Shown here piece by piece: positions 18,255 through 28,031 of a stretch of 64,000 nt of DNA. The DNA is taken from assembly GCF_001269385.1 (NCBI RefSeq), contig NZ_CXOO01000011.1, positions 1 to 64,000 on the forward strand, read 5' to 3'. The stretch comes from Limnohabitans sp. DM1. Its GTDB lineage: Bacteria > Pseudomonadota > Gammaproteobacteria > Burkholderiales > Burkholderiaceae_C. A program made the position numbers and the translations under genes. Within the stretch, counting starts at the first letter, position 1. The number at the start of each line of letters is the position of its first letter. The notes below the pieces were generated by a model, which saw only the letters and a list, made by a program, of their open reading frames with translations, made no database searches and was not told the origin of the DNA.

Positions 18255-18510
18255 CTCCCTGTCAGGAGAGCGCCTGACTTGGCTTCCTTTGTGAATCAAG
18301 TCAGGCCGCCGAAGGCGCAGGCGGTTTGAAAAACTGCTGAACGCTCAGGCAAAAGGACTGACAAAACGCTTTATCAAAAGCGTTACCTCACTGGAGAGAG
18401 GTGCCGGGCCATCGGGCCACGGCATCCACCGAAGGAGCAACCCGCAGAACGTTTGGCTTTTTGGCTGAATGTTCCCGGCGAATCTCTCAGGTAAAGCGGA
18501 CAGCGAGGGC
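18255..18510 (+). promoter_or_regulatory. Tandem glycine riboswitch upstream of gcvT
   Basis: Two aptamers are visible. The first runs from GTCAGGAGAGCGCC (18261) through CCGCCGAAGGCGCAGG to CTCAGGCAAAAGGACTGAC (about 18353). The second runs from CACTGGAGAGAGGTGCC through CCACCGAAGGAGCAACCC to AATCTCTCAGGTAAAGCGGA and CAGCGAGG (about 18510). These GGAGAG, CCGAAGG and CTCAGG(C/T)AAA elements are the conserved core of the glycine riboswitch. It normally switches on glycine cleavage genes when glycine is high. A possible -10 element TAGAAT is at 18248-18253. Confidence 0.95.
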
Positions 18511-18515
18511 AAGCG

Positions 18516-18538
18516 CCACAGCATGTGCTGTGGTTTTT
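18516..18538 (+). terminator. Expression-platform terminator of the first glycine riboswitch
   Basis: CCACAGCA and TGCTGTGG form an 8-bp stem with a two-base loop (18516-18533), followed by TTTTT. It lies just after the second aptamer and before the gcvT start. That placement fits transcription termination when glycine is low. Confidence 0.78.
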
Positions 18539-18558
18539 CATTGCCCTTGGAGTTTTTT

Positions 18559-19686
18559 GTGACCGCTGCTGCCAACTTGCTCACCACCCCTTTGAACGCA
18601 CTGCACACCGAGCTGGGCGCCCGCATGGTGCCTTTTGCGGGTTACAGCATGCCGGTGCAATACCCGGCAGGCTTAGTGGCTGAGCACCACCACACCCGCT
18701 CTGCCGCTGGCCTGTTCGATGTCTCGCACATGGGCCAGTTGTGCCTGAGTGGGCCGGATGCCGCAGCCGCCTTCGAAAGCCTGATGCCCGTGGACGTGAT
18801 CGGGCTGGGTGTCCACAAACAACGCTACGGCCTGCTGCTCAATGACGAGGGCGGCATCATCGACGACCTGATGTTTGTGAACAGGGGCGAGGACATTTTT
18901 GTGATCGTCAACGGTGCCTGCAAACACGGCGATTTGGCCCACATACAAGAGCGAATTGGCAACCGCTGCACCATCACCCCACAATTTGACCGCGCCTTGC
19001 TGGCCCTGCAAGGCCCGCAAGCCGTGACCGCTTTGCAGCGTCTGTTGCCTGGTGTGGAAAAACTCGTGTTCATGACCGGCGCAGCCTTTGAGTTGAACGG
19101 TGCAGACCTGTACGTGACGCGCAGCGGCTACACCGGCGAAGACGGTTTTGAAATCTCCCTGCCCGCCCACGCCGCCGAAGCCTTTGCCCGCCGCCTGCTG
19201 GCCCAACCCGAAGTCAAGCCGATTGGCCTGGGTGCCCGCAACTCGCTTCGCCTGGAAGCCGGGCTGTGCCTGTATGGCAACGACATCGACAGCACCACCA
19301 CCCCGGTCGAAGCGGGCCTGAACTGGGCCATGCAAAAGGTGCGCCGCACAGGTGGCGCGCGTGCAGGCGGCTTCCCCGGTGCCGCCAAAATTTTGGCGCA
19401 GCTGGACGGCACAGCCCCGGCGCAGCACTTGCGTGTGGGTCTGGTGGGCCTGGAGCGCGTTCCGGTGCGCGAGCATGTCGAGTTGCACAACGACGCGGGC
19501 CAGAAGGTGGGCGAAGTCACCAGCGGCCTGCTCGCCCCCACCGCCGATCAGCCCGTGGCGCTGGCCTATGTGCAGGCAGAATATGCGCCAGCAGGCACAC
19601 GCCTGAACGCCATGGTGCGCGGCAAAGCCGTACCCATGGAAGTCAGCGCCCTGCCCTTCGTGCCCAACCGCTATTTCCGCGGTTGA
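18559..19686 (+). CDS. gcvT: Glycine cleavage system T protein (aminomethyltransferase)
   Basis: 375 residues from a GTG at 18559, chosen because TTGGAG lies 6 bases upstream and because earlier in-frame ATGs (18469, 18523) fall in the riboswitch and its terminator. The N-terminus LNALHTELGARMVPFAGYSM, with PVQYPAG and FDVSHMGQ after it, and the YTGEDGFEI segment are typical GcvT features. T protein transfers the aminomethyl carbon from lipoylated H protein to tetrahydrofolate, releasing ammonia. It is the first gene of gcvTHP and is under glycine riboswitch control. Confidence 0.96.
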   Translation: MTAAANLLTTPLNALHTELGARMVPFAGYSMPVQYPAGLVAEHHHTRSAAGLFDVSHMGQLCLSGPDAAAAFESLMPVDVIGLGVHKQRYGLLLNDEGGIIDDLMFVNRGEDIFVIVNGACKHGDLAHIQERIGNRCTITPQFDRALLALQGPQAVTALQRLLPGVEKLVFMTGAAFELNGADLYVTRSGYTGEDGFEISLPAHAAEAFARRLLAQPEVKPIGLGARNSLRLEAGLCLYGNDIDSTTTPVEAGLNWAMQKVRRTGGARAGGFPGAAKILAQLDGTAPAQHLRVGLVGLERVPVREHVELHNDAGQKVGEVTSGLLAPTADQPVALAYVQAEYAPAGTRLNAMVRGKAVPMEVSALPFVPNRYFRG

Positions 19687-19765
19687 AATTAATCGGGGTC
19701 AGATCCCAATTAAATCCACACACCGATTCAAGCCAAACAATTGGGATCTGACCCCAATTTAATTT
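19686..19765. repeat. Long inverted repeat between gcvT and gcvH
   Basis: GGGGTCAGATCCCAATT at 19695-19711 is matched by its exact reverse complement at 19739-19755. The loop is 27 bases and both arms continue imperfectly into AAATTAA/TTAATTT. It could form a 24-bp hairpin in the gcvTHP transcript. The GGGGTCAGATCC motif is known to me as a recurring palindromic repeat in related genomes, often near REP-associated transposases; that link is from memory and not tested here. Confidence 0.85.
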
Positions 19766-19790
19766 CCAAACACACACCAGGAGCCCCCAC

Positions 19791-20156
19791 ATGATCAAGT
19801 ACACCGAAGACCACGAATGGTTGCAAATTGACGGTGACACCGCCGTTGTCGGCATCACCCACCACGCGCAAGACGCGCTTGGCGATGTGGTGTTTGTGGA
19901 CCTGCCCGAAGTCGGCAAGTCTTTTGCAGCCAAAGAAGTCGCTGGAGTCGTCGAGTCGGTCAAGGCCGCCGCCGACGTTTACATGCCCGTGGACGGCGAA
20001 GTCACCGAGGTGAACGAAGAGCTGCGTGGCGACCCGTCGCTGGCCAACACCGACCCGCTGGGCAAAGGCTGGTTCTTCAAGGTCAAGTTGTCCAACCCGG
20101 CACAGGCTGAGGCCTTGTTGGACGAGACGGCTTACAAGCAGTTTTCTGCGGGCTGA
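19791..20156 (+). CDS. gcvH: Glycine cleavage system H protein (lipoyl carrier)
   Basis: 121 residues, close to the usual 125-130. The lipoylation site is the Lys in [20 protein letters not shown] (about residue 61). The N-terminal [20 protein letters not shown] is typical. CAGGAG precedes the ATG by about 8 bases. H protein shuttles the methylamine group from GcvP to GcvT and then to the L protein, whose gene is not here. It lies between gcvT and gcvP in the operon. Confidence 0.97.
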   Translation: MIKYTEDHEWLQIDGDTAVVGITHHAQDALGDVVFVDLPEVGKSFAAKEVAGVVESVKAAADVYMPVDGEVTEVNEELRGDPSLANTDPLGKGWFFKVKLSNPAQAEALLDETAYKQFSAG

Positions 20157-20166
20157 TTTTTTTCAA

Positions 20167-20235
20167 GCAGGAGCGCGCCATGCTGTCGATTGCCCGGTTG
20201 ACCGACCGTTGATCGCCAGCAGGCTGGCTCCTACA
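20167..20235. repeat. REPIN-like inverted repeat between gcvH and gcvP
   Basis: GCAGGAGCGCGCC at the left and TCGCCAGCAGG, CTGGCTCCTACA at the right form a REP pair in inverted orientation. The right half matches other REP copies in this window (34069, 40654, 44776 regions). It would fold in the gcvTHP message and could affect its stability. Confidence 0.65.
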
Positions 20236-20267
20236 TCAAACGAACTCCACCACGATCAGGTAAACGC

Positions 20268-23174
20268 ATGCTGATGTCCACCCTCAAGCCTTTGGGCGAA
20301 CTCGAAAACCCATCCGAATTCATCGCCCGCCACATTGGCATCAGCGCTGCCGATGAACAGCATATGCTCAGCGTGATCGGCGAGGCTTCGCGCCGCGCCC
20401 TGATCGAGTCCATCGTGCCGCGCAGCATCGCCCGCGCCCAGGCCATGGACTTGCCCGCCCCCGTGACCGAGGCTGCTGCACTGGCCGAACTCAAAAGCAT
20501 GGCGCAGCAAAACCAGTTGCTCAAGAGTTTCATCGGCCAGGGCTATTACGGCACACACACGCCGGGTGTGATCCTGCGCAACATTCTGGAAAACCCCGCT
20601 TGGTACACCGCCTACACGCCCTACCAGGCCGAAATTTCTCAAGGCCGCATGGAAGCGCTGGTGAACTTCCAGACCATGGTCACCGACCTGACGGCCATGG
20701 ACATCGCCAACGCCTCCATGCTGGACGAGGCCACGGCCGCCGCCGAGGCCATGACCTTGGCGATGCGGACCGTCAAAAGCAAGAGCCGGGTGTTTGTGGT
20801 CTCGCGCGCCTGTCACCCACAAACCATCGAAGTGATCCAGACGCGAGCCCACCCCCTGGGCATTGAGGTGCTGGTGCCCCAGAGTGCGGACGCGTTCACC
20901 GCTGCGCTGGACGCCGAACACTTTGCCGCGCTGGTGCAGTACCCCTGCAGCACCGGGTTGGTCGAAGACCTCAGTGGCTACGCCGCCCAAAGCCACGCGC
21001 AATCCGCTGCCCTCATCGTGGCCGCCGACCTGCTGGCCCTCACACTGCTCAAGCCCCCAGGCGAGATGGGTGCCGACATCGTGGTCGGCACCACGCAACG
21101 CTTGGGCATGCCCATGGGCGCAGGCGGACCGCATGCCGCCTTCATGGCCTGCCGCGACGCCTACAAACGCTCACTGCCCGGCCGCTTGGTGGGCGTGAGT
21201 GTGGACGTGCACGGCAAACCCGCCTACCGCCTGGCCCTGCAAACCCGCGAGCAGCACATCCGCCGCGAAAAAGCCACGAGCAACATCTGCACTGCGCAGG
21301 TGCTTCCAGCCGTGGTGGCCAGCATGTACGCCGTGTACCACGGTCCAGAGGGCTTGAAGCGCATTGCGCGCCGCGTGGCAACTTACACCGCCGTCTTCGC
21401 GCAAGGCCTGCAGAGCCTGGGCTTCAAGCTGCGCAAAGAAACCGCCTTTGACACCGTGTGGATCGCCATCGGGGAGTCCTCGGCCTCGCTCATCGAACGG
21501 GCCCGGCAAGCGGGCATGAACCTGCGCAAGGCTTGCGACAAGAGCGTATCGATCTCGCTGGACGAGACCACCACGCGAGAGGACATCCACGCCCTGTGGC
21601 AAGTATTCGCCGCCGAATCCGCCACCCCGGGCCAATCTCTGCCCAGCTTCGATGCGTTTGAAAAAGGCGTTGAGCCCTTGATTCCGTCCGAGCTGCGCCG
21701 CACCAGCACCTTCCTGACCCACCCCGTCTTCAACCGCTACCACTCCGAGACCGGCATGCTGCGCTACATCCGCCAGCTGTCCGACAAAGACCTGGCACTG
21801 GACCGCAGCATGATCCCGCTGGGCAGCTGCACCATGAAGCTCAACGCCACCAGCGAGATGATCCCCATCACCTGGCCCGAGTTTGCCCATGTGCACCCCT
21901 TTGCCCCGGCTGATCAACTCAAGGGCTATGCCCAGCTGGACCAGCAGTTGCGCGACTGGCTGTGCCAGGCCACCGGCTACAAAGGCATCAGCCTGCAGCC
22001 CAATGCCGGATCGCAAGGCGAATACGCCGGTCTCTTGGTCATTCAGGCCTACCACCGCGCCCAAGGTCAGGGCCACCGCAACATCTGCCTGATCCCGTCC
22101 AGCGCGCACGGCACCAACCCCGCCAGCGCCCAAATGGTCGGCATGCAAGTCGTCGTCACCAAGTGCGATGAGAACGGCAACGTGGACATGGCCGACCTGC
22201 AGGCCAAGTGCGAGCAGCACAGCGCGAATCTGGCAGCGGTCATGATCACCTACCCCAGCACGCATGGTGTGTTCGAGACGCAGGTCAAAGCCCTGTGCGA
22301 GCTGGTGCACCAGCACGGCGGGCGCGTGTACGTGGACGGCGCGAACATGAACGCGCTGGTGGGCGTGGCTGCCCCCGGCGAGTTTGGCGGCGACGTGAGC
22401 CACCTGAACCTGCACAAAACCTTCTGCATTCCGCACGGCGGTGGCGGCCCCGGTGTCGGCCCGGTGTGCGTGGTGCAAGACCTGGTGCCTTATCTGCCGG
22501 GCCACGCCACAGGCGGCGTGCCGGTCAACGGTGTGGGTGCCGTCAGCGCAGCGCCGCTGGGCAATGCGGCCGTGCTGCCCATCAGCTGGATGTACTGCCG
22601 CATGATGGGTGCCGAAGGCCTGAAGCACGCGACCGAGTCGGCGATTTTGGCGGCCAACTACATCAGCAAGCGCCTCAGCGCCCACTACCCCACGCTGTAC
22701 GCCAGTGACAACGGCCATGTGGCCCACGAGTGCATCCTGGACCTGCGCCACTTCAAGGAAAGCTGCGGCGTGATGGCCGAGGACGTGGCCAAGCGATTGA
22801 TGGACTATGGCTTTCACGCGCCCACGCTGAGCTTCCCTGTGGCCAACACCCTGATGGTCGAGCCCACCGAAAGCGAAACGCTCGAAGAGATCGACCGCTT
22901 CATCGACGCCATGATCGCCATCCGCGAAGAAATCCGCCAAGTCGAAGCCGGCGCCTGGCCACAAGACAACAACCCGCTGAAGCACGCGCCGCACACCGCA
23001 GACAGCCTGCTGAGCAGCGAATGGGCCCGCCCCTACAGCCGAGAAGTCGCTGCCGCGCAAGCCCAGCGCGTGCCGGGCAGCGTGAAGTACTGGCCCCAGG
23101 TGGGCCGGGTTGACAACGTGCACGGCGACCGCAACCTGTTTTGCAGCTGCATCCCGGTGGGCGACTACGCCTGA
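20268..23174 (+). CDS. gcvP: Glycine dehydrogenase (decarboxylating), P protein
   Basis: 968 residues, the standard length for the single-chain enzyme. The PLP lysine is in [20 protein letters not shown] (about residue 710). The N-terminal half carries [20 protein letters not shown] and the C-terminal half [15 protein letters not shown], both diagnostic. It decarboxylates glycine and loads the aminomethyl group on GcvH. CAGG precedes the first ATG by 8 bases; a second ATG two codons later is a possible alternative. Confidence 0.97.
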   Translation: MLMSTLKPLGELENPSEFIARHIGISAADEQHMLSVIGEASRRALIESIVPRSIARAQAMDLPAPVTEAAALAELKSMAQQNQLLKSFIGQGYYGTHTPGVILRNILENPAWYTAYTPYQAEISQGRMEALVNFQTMVTDLTAMDIANASMLDEATAAAEAMTLAMRTVKSKSRVFVVSRACHPQTIEVIQTRAHPLGIEVLVPQSADAFTAALDAEHFAALVQYPCSTGLVEDLSGYAAQSHAQSAALIVAADLLALTLLKPPGEMGADIVVGTTQRLGMPMGAGGPHAAFMACRDAYKRSLPGRLVGVSVDVHGKPAYRLALQTREQHIRREKATSNICTAQVLPAVVASMYAVYHGPEGLKRIARRVATYTAVFAQGLQSLGFKLRKETAFDTVWIAIGESSASLIERARQAGMNLRKACDKSVSISLDETTTREDIHALWQVFAAESATPGQSLPSFDAFEKGVEPLIPSELRRTSTFLTHPVFNRYHSETGMLRYIRQLSDKDLALDRSMIPLGSCTMKLNATSEMIPITWPEFAHVHPFAPADQLKGYAQLDQQLRDWLCQATGYKGISLQPNAGSQGEYAGLLVIQAYHRAQGQGHRNICLIPSSAHGTNPASAQMVGMQVVVTKCDENGNVDMADLQAKCEQHSANLAAVMITYPSTHGVFETQVKALCELVHQHGGRVYVDGANMNALVGVAAPGEFGGDVSHLNLHKTFCIPHGGGGPGVGPVCVVQDLVPYLPGHATGGVPVNGVGAVSAAPLGNAAVLPISWMYCRMMGAEGLKHATESAILAANYISKRLSAHYPTLYASDNGHVAHECILDLRHFKESCGVMAEDVAKRLMDYGFHAPTLSFPVANTLMVEPTESETLEEIDRFIDAMIAIREEIRQVEAGAWPQDNNPLKHAPHTADSLLSSEWARPYSREVAAAQAQRVPGSVKYWPQVGRVDNVHGDRNLFCSCIPVGDYA

Positions 23175-23211
23175 TCCACACACCAAGGAAGAGCAACACA
23201 CCATATCCATC

Positions 23212-23420
23212 GCCCGCATCGGGAGAGACTGTCAACCGCAGACAGCGCCGAAGGAGCAACCGCCCCGGAAACTCTCAGGCCAAAGGACCGATGCAGGCTG
23301 GCCCCCATCTCCGGATGAGGGTCACACACTCTGAAGAGCGCCCCCGATTCGTCACCGGGGTCCACCGCAGGAGCAAGCCTCATACGAGGTGAATCTCTCA
23401 GGTTTCAAACAGAGGGGGTC
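23212..23420 (+). promoter_or_regulatory. Second tandem glycine riboswitch, upstream of dadA-sdaA-ltaE
   Basis: Aptamer one runs from GCATCGGGAGAGACTG (about 23216) through GCGCCGAAGGAGCAACC to AACTCTCAGGCCAAAGGACC, GATGC (about 23295). Aptamer two runs from CTCTGAAGAGCGCC (23329) through CCACCGCAGGAGCAAGCC to AATCTCTCAGGTTTCAAACA and GAGG (about 23415). The second aptamer departs slightly from consensus (GAAGAG for GGAGAG, CGCAGG for CGAAGG). No T-tailed hairpin follows before 23485, so control may act on translation: the GAGAGAAG ribosome site near 23473 could pair with the CTCTC of the aptamer. Confidence 0.9.
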
Positions 23421-23484
23421 ATGCCGCGCACATTCGGTGCGCTGCGTGTCCATCCGTTTGAGACGTTGAAACGAGAGAAGCTTC

Positions 23485-24750
23485 ATGAAAAAACACATCG
23501 TCATCATTGGCGGCGGCATCACCGGCGTCACCAGCGCCTACGCCTTGGCCCAACAAGGTATCCAGGTCACCCTGATCGAGAAAAACCGCTACCCCGGCAT
23601 GGAAACCTCCTACGCCAACGGCGGACAGTTGTCGGCCTCCAACGCCGAAGTCTGGACCCACCCGTCCACCATCCTCAAGGGCCTCAAATGGATGCTCAAG
23701 AGCGATGCGCCGCTCTTGATGAACCCCGCACCCACCTGGCACAAGCTCAGCTGGATGACCGAGTTCGTGGCGGCCATTCCCAAGTACAAAGACAACACCA
23801 TCGCCACGGCCAAGCTGGCGATCGAGTCGCGCGAGCACCACTTTGCTTGGGCCAAGGCCGAAGGGATTGACTTTGACCACAAGCGCGAAGGCATCCTGCA
23901 CATCTACCGCGACAAAAAAGGGTTTGACCACGCGGGCGAAGTCTCCAAGCTGCTGGCCCAGGGCGGCCTGCCGCGCCGTGCCGTGACGCCCGACGAAATG
24001 AAGGCCATAGAGCCGACCCTGCAAGGCCAGTACTACGGTGGCTACTTCACCGAAAGCGACTCCACCGGCGACATCCACAAGTTCACCTTCGGCCTGGCCA
24101 AGGCTTGCGAGCGACTGGGTGTGAAGATCCTCACCGAGCACCAGGTGCTGAATGTCGCATCCAACGGCCAAACTGCGACGGTGCAGGTCCAGCACCAAGG
24201 CCAGACCGAGACACTGAGCTTTGACGGTATCGTGATTTGCGCAGGTGTGCATGGCCGGGGCCTGGCCGCGCAGCTGGGCGACCGCCTGAACATCTACCCC
24301 GTCAAGGGCTACTCGATCACCGTGGGCCTGAACGACGCCACCAGCCAAGCCTGCGCCCCCCAAGTGAGTCTGCTCGACGACGAGACCAAGCTGGTCACCA
24401 GCCGCCTGGGCGCAGACCGCTTCCGTGTGGCCGGCACGGCCGAGTTCAACGGCATCGACCTGGACATCCGCGCGGACCGCATCAAGCCCTTGGTCAACTG
24501 GGTCAACCAATGCTTCCCCGGCGTGGACACGCGCCGCGCCGAGCCTTGGGCGGGTCTGCGCCCCATGATGCCCACCATGCTGCCGCGTGTAGGCGCAGGT
24601 AAAAAGGCCAATGTGTTCTACAACACCGGCCATGGGCATCTCGGCTGGACGCTCTCGGCCATCACGGCGCACCAATTGGCAGGGCATGTGTTGGCGTGGT
24701 CGCACGCCAACTTGTCGCCTGCAGGCCCCAGGCGTCTGGCGCAAGCCTGA
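23485..24750 (+). CDS. dadA: D-amino acid dehydrogenase / glycine-oxidase-like FAD enzyme
   Basis: 421 residues. The FAD Rossmann motif HIVIIGGGITGVTSAYALA is at residues 4-22. The typical DadA segment METSYANGGQLSASNAEVW follows at about 39-57, and the C-terminal GHGHLGWTLS is conserved. DadA oxidises D-amino acids to keto acids and passes electrons to the respiratory chain at the inner membrane. The glycine riboswitch in front suggests that glycine, or D-amino acids under glycine excess, may be its relevant substrate; this is inference. It lies 24 bases before sdaA. Confidence 0.9.
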   Translation: MKKHIVIIGGGITGVTSAYALAQQGIQVTLIEKNRYPGMETSYANGGQLSASNAEVWTHPSTILKGLKWMLKSDAPLLMNPAPTWHKLSWMTEFVAAIPKYKDNTIATAKLAIESREHHFAWAKAEGIDFDHKREGILHIYRDKKGFDHAGEVSKLLAQGGLPRRAVTPDEMKAIEPTLQGQYYGGYFTESDSTGDIHKFTFGLAKACERLGVKILTEHQVLNVASNGQTATVQVQHQGQTETLSFDGIVICAGVHGRGLAAQLGDRLNIYPVKGYSITVGLNDATSQACAPQVSLLDDETKLVTSRLGADRFRVAGTAEFNGIDLDIRADRIKPLVNWVNQCFPGVDTRRAEPWAGLRPMMPTMLPRVGAGKKANVFYNTGHGHLGWTLSAITAHQLAGHVLAWSHANLSPAGPRRLAQA

Positions 24751-24774
24751 CCCCCCGTCACCAGGAGCGTCAGC

Positions 24775-26166
<1,392 letters not shown>

Positions 26167-26231
26167 GCCAATCCGCCTGCGGAATGCCCAAGCGCACGGG
26201 GCACAGCACCCCACATCACACTGAGAAAACC

Positions 26232-27287
26232 ATGAACACCACACCACAGCAATTTGCCAGTGACAACTACGCAGGCAGCTGCCCTGAAGCCCTACAAGCC
26301 CTGCTGGAAGCCAACGCCAGCGGGCACGAGCCCGCCTATGGCGACGATCGCTGGACGGAGCGCTCCACCAACATGTTGCGCGAGCTGTTCGAAATCGATT
26401 GCGACGTGTACTACGTCTTCAATGGCACAGCTGCCAATTCCCTGGCGCTCGCCGCCATGTGCCAGAGCTACCACTCGGTCATCTGCACGCCTGTGGCGCA
26501 CATCGAAACAGACGAATGCGGGGGACCGGAGTTTTTCTCCAACGGCTCCAAATTGCTGGTGGCCGAGGGCTTGTCCACTGCGGCGCAACGCGGCAAACTC
26601 ACACCCGAGGCGATTGAAACCCTGGTCACCAAACGCAGTGATATTCACTATCCCCGCCCCAAAGTGGCCTCCATCACCCAAGCCACAGAGCTGGGCACGG
26701 TCTACAGCGTGGACGAAGTTCGCGCCCTGTCCTGGATGGCCCAAAAACACAAGCTCAAACTGCACATGGACGGGGCGCGGTTTGCCAATGCCGTGGCGCA
26801 CCTGGGCTGCAAACCGGCCGAGATCACCTGGAAAGCCGGGGTGGACGTGCTGTGCTTTGGCGGCACCAAAAATGGTCTGCCCGTGGGCGAGGCGGTGGTC
26901 TTTTTTGACCGAGAACTGTCACAAGACTTTGCCTGGCGTGTTAAGCAAGCCGGTCAACTGGCCTCCAAAATGCGCTTCATTTCGGCCCCCTGGGTGGGTT
27001 TGCTCGACAACAACACCTGGCTGCGCAACGCGCGCCATGCCAATGCCATGGCGCAGCGCTTGTACACGGGCTTGCTGCAGATCGAGGGTGTTCAGGTGTT
27101 GCACCCACCCGAGGCCAATGGCGTGTTCGCGCAATTGCCTGCGCCCTTGGTGGACGCCCTGCATGCCAAGGGCTGGAAGTTCTACCAGTTCATCGCCGGT
27201 GGCGGCTGCCGCTTCATGTGCGCCTGGGACACCACCGAAGCCTCGGTGGACACCCTGCTGGCAGACATTCAAAGCCTGAGCGCCTGA
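26232..27287 (+). CDS. ltaE: Low-specificity L-threonine aldolase / beta-eliminating lyase family
   Basis: 351 residues from the ATG at 26232; the in-frame ATG at 26160 overlaps sdaA and is unlikely. The fold-type I PLP pattern is clear: HIETDECGGPEFFSNGSKL, KLHMDGARFANAVAHLG and the PLP lysine in DVLCFGGTKNGLPVGEAVVF (about 219). Such enzymes cleave L-threonine or allo-threonine to glycine and acetaldehyde. The gene follows sdaA by 65 bases and is the likely third gene of the riboswitch-controlled unit. Similar proteins can act on phenylserine-type substrates, so specificity is open. Confidence 0.87.
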   Translation: MNTTPQQFASDNYAGSCPEALQALLEANASGHEPAYGDDRWTERSTNMLRELFEIDCDVYYVFNGTAANSLALAAMCQSYHSVICTPVAHIETDECGGPEFFSNGSKLLVAEGLSTAAQRGKLTPEAIETLVTKRSDIHYPRPKVASITQATELGTVYSVDEVRALSWMAQKHKLKLHMDGARFANAVAHLGCKPAEITWKAGVDVLCFGGTKNGLPVGEAVVFFDRELSQDFAWRVKQAGQLASKMRFISAPWVGLLDNNTWLRNARHANAMAQRLYTGLLQIEGVQVLHPPEANGVFAQLPAPLVDALHAKGWKFYQFIAGGGCRFMCAWDTTEASVDTLLADIQSLSA

Positions 27288-27386
27288 GCCAAGATGCACG
27301 CCGCGACCCTTCGGTATCGTGGAAAATATAGTGATCCCACACCCATGGTCCCACGGCCTCAGCGCCACCCTTCAGACGTCACCGAC

Positions 27387-27869
27387 ATGCCCCTGCACAT
27401 CCTGCCCGTTGATTACCAGAACCCCACCCACCGCAACGCGCTGGTGATGCTGCTGGACGCCTACGCCCAAGACCCCATGGGCGGCGGCGAAGCGTTGGCG
27501 CAGGATGTGAAAGCTCGGCTGTGCGATGACCTGGCCGCACGCACCGATGCGGCCAGCTTCATCGCCTGGCTGGACGATGCGCCAGTGGGACTGCTCAACT
27601 GCATCGAGGGCTATTCCACCTTCAAGGCGCAACCCCTGATGAACATCCACGACATCGCCGTGCTGCGGGGCCACCGGGGTGCGGGCGTCGGTCAGGCTTT
27701 GCTGGCGGCGGCCGAGCAACACGCCAAGGATCGTGGCTGTTGCAAGCTCACACTGGAAGTGCTCACGGGCAATGCACGCGCCCTGACGAGCTACCTGCGT
27801 TTTGGCTTTGCACCCTATGCCCTCGACCCCGCCGCCGGGCAAGCCGGCTTCATGCAAAAGTGGATTTGA
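27387..27869 (+). CDS. GNAT-family N-acetyltransferase
   Basis: 160 residues from the ATG at 27387. The acetyl-CoA binding motif A is seen as HDIAVLRGHRGAGVGQALLA, with AAEQHAKDRGCCKLTLEV after it and NARALTSYLRFGFAPY as motif B. The extended frame from 27294 has no recognisable sequence ahead of this methionine. The substrate is unknown. It is 99 bases after ltaE on the same strand, and whether it is part of that transcript is not clear. Confidence 0.82.
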   Translation: MPLHILPVDYQNPTHRNALVMLLDAYAQDPMGGGEALAQDVKARLCDDLAARTDAASFIAWLDDAPVGLLNCIEGYSTFKAQPLMNIHDIAVLRGHRGAGVGQALLAAAEQHAKDRGCCKLTLEVLTGNARALTSYLRFGFAPYALDPAAGQAGFMQKWI

Positions 27870-27985
27870 TCACAGGAGCCAACGGCCCGGGGTCCGCTGC
27901 TTGCAGCGCTGGTTTGCCTGATTCTTGAGCTTCGATGGTCACTGCTTGTGGGGAGTCCCGGTACGCAGTGCTGATCGGCACATTC

Positions 27986-28015
27986 GGCAAAGGTCAAGCA
28001 GGCTTGACCTTTGCC
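27986..28015. terminator. Hairpin between two convergent genes
   Basis: GGCAAAGGTCAAGC and GCTTGACCTTTGCC form a perfect 14-bp stem with a two-base loop. It lies between the GNAT gene (plus) and the DUF349 gene (minus), so it could end both transcripts. Only a short T run follows on either strand, which makes it less typical of an intrinsic terminator. Confidence 0.65.
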
Positions 28016-28031
28016 CTTTGACTTTTGCCCC

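Noticed and set aside
21171-23219. Minus-strand open frame of 682 codons opposite gcvP
   Set aside because: High-GC shadow of a strongly conserved gene; no family resemblance and no ribosome site.
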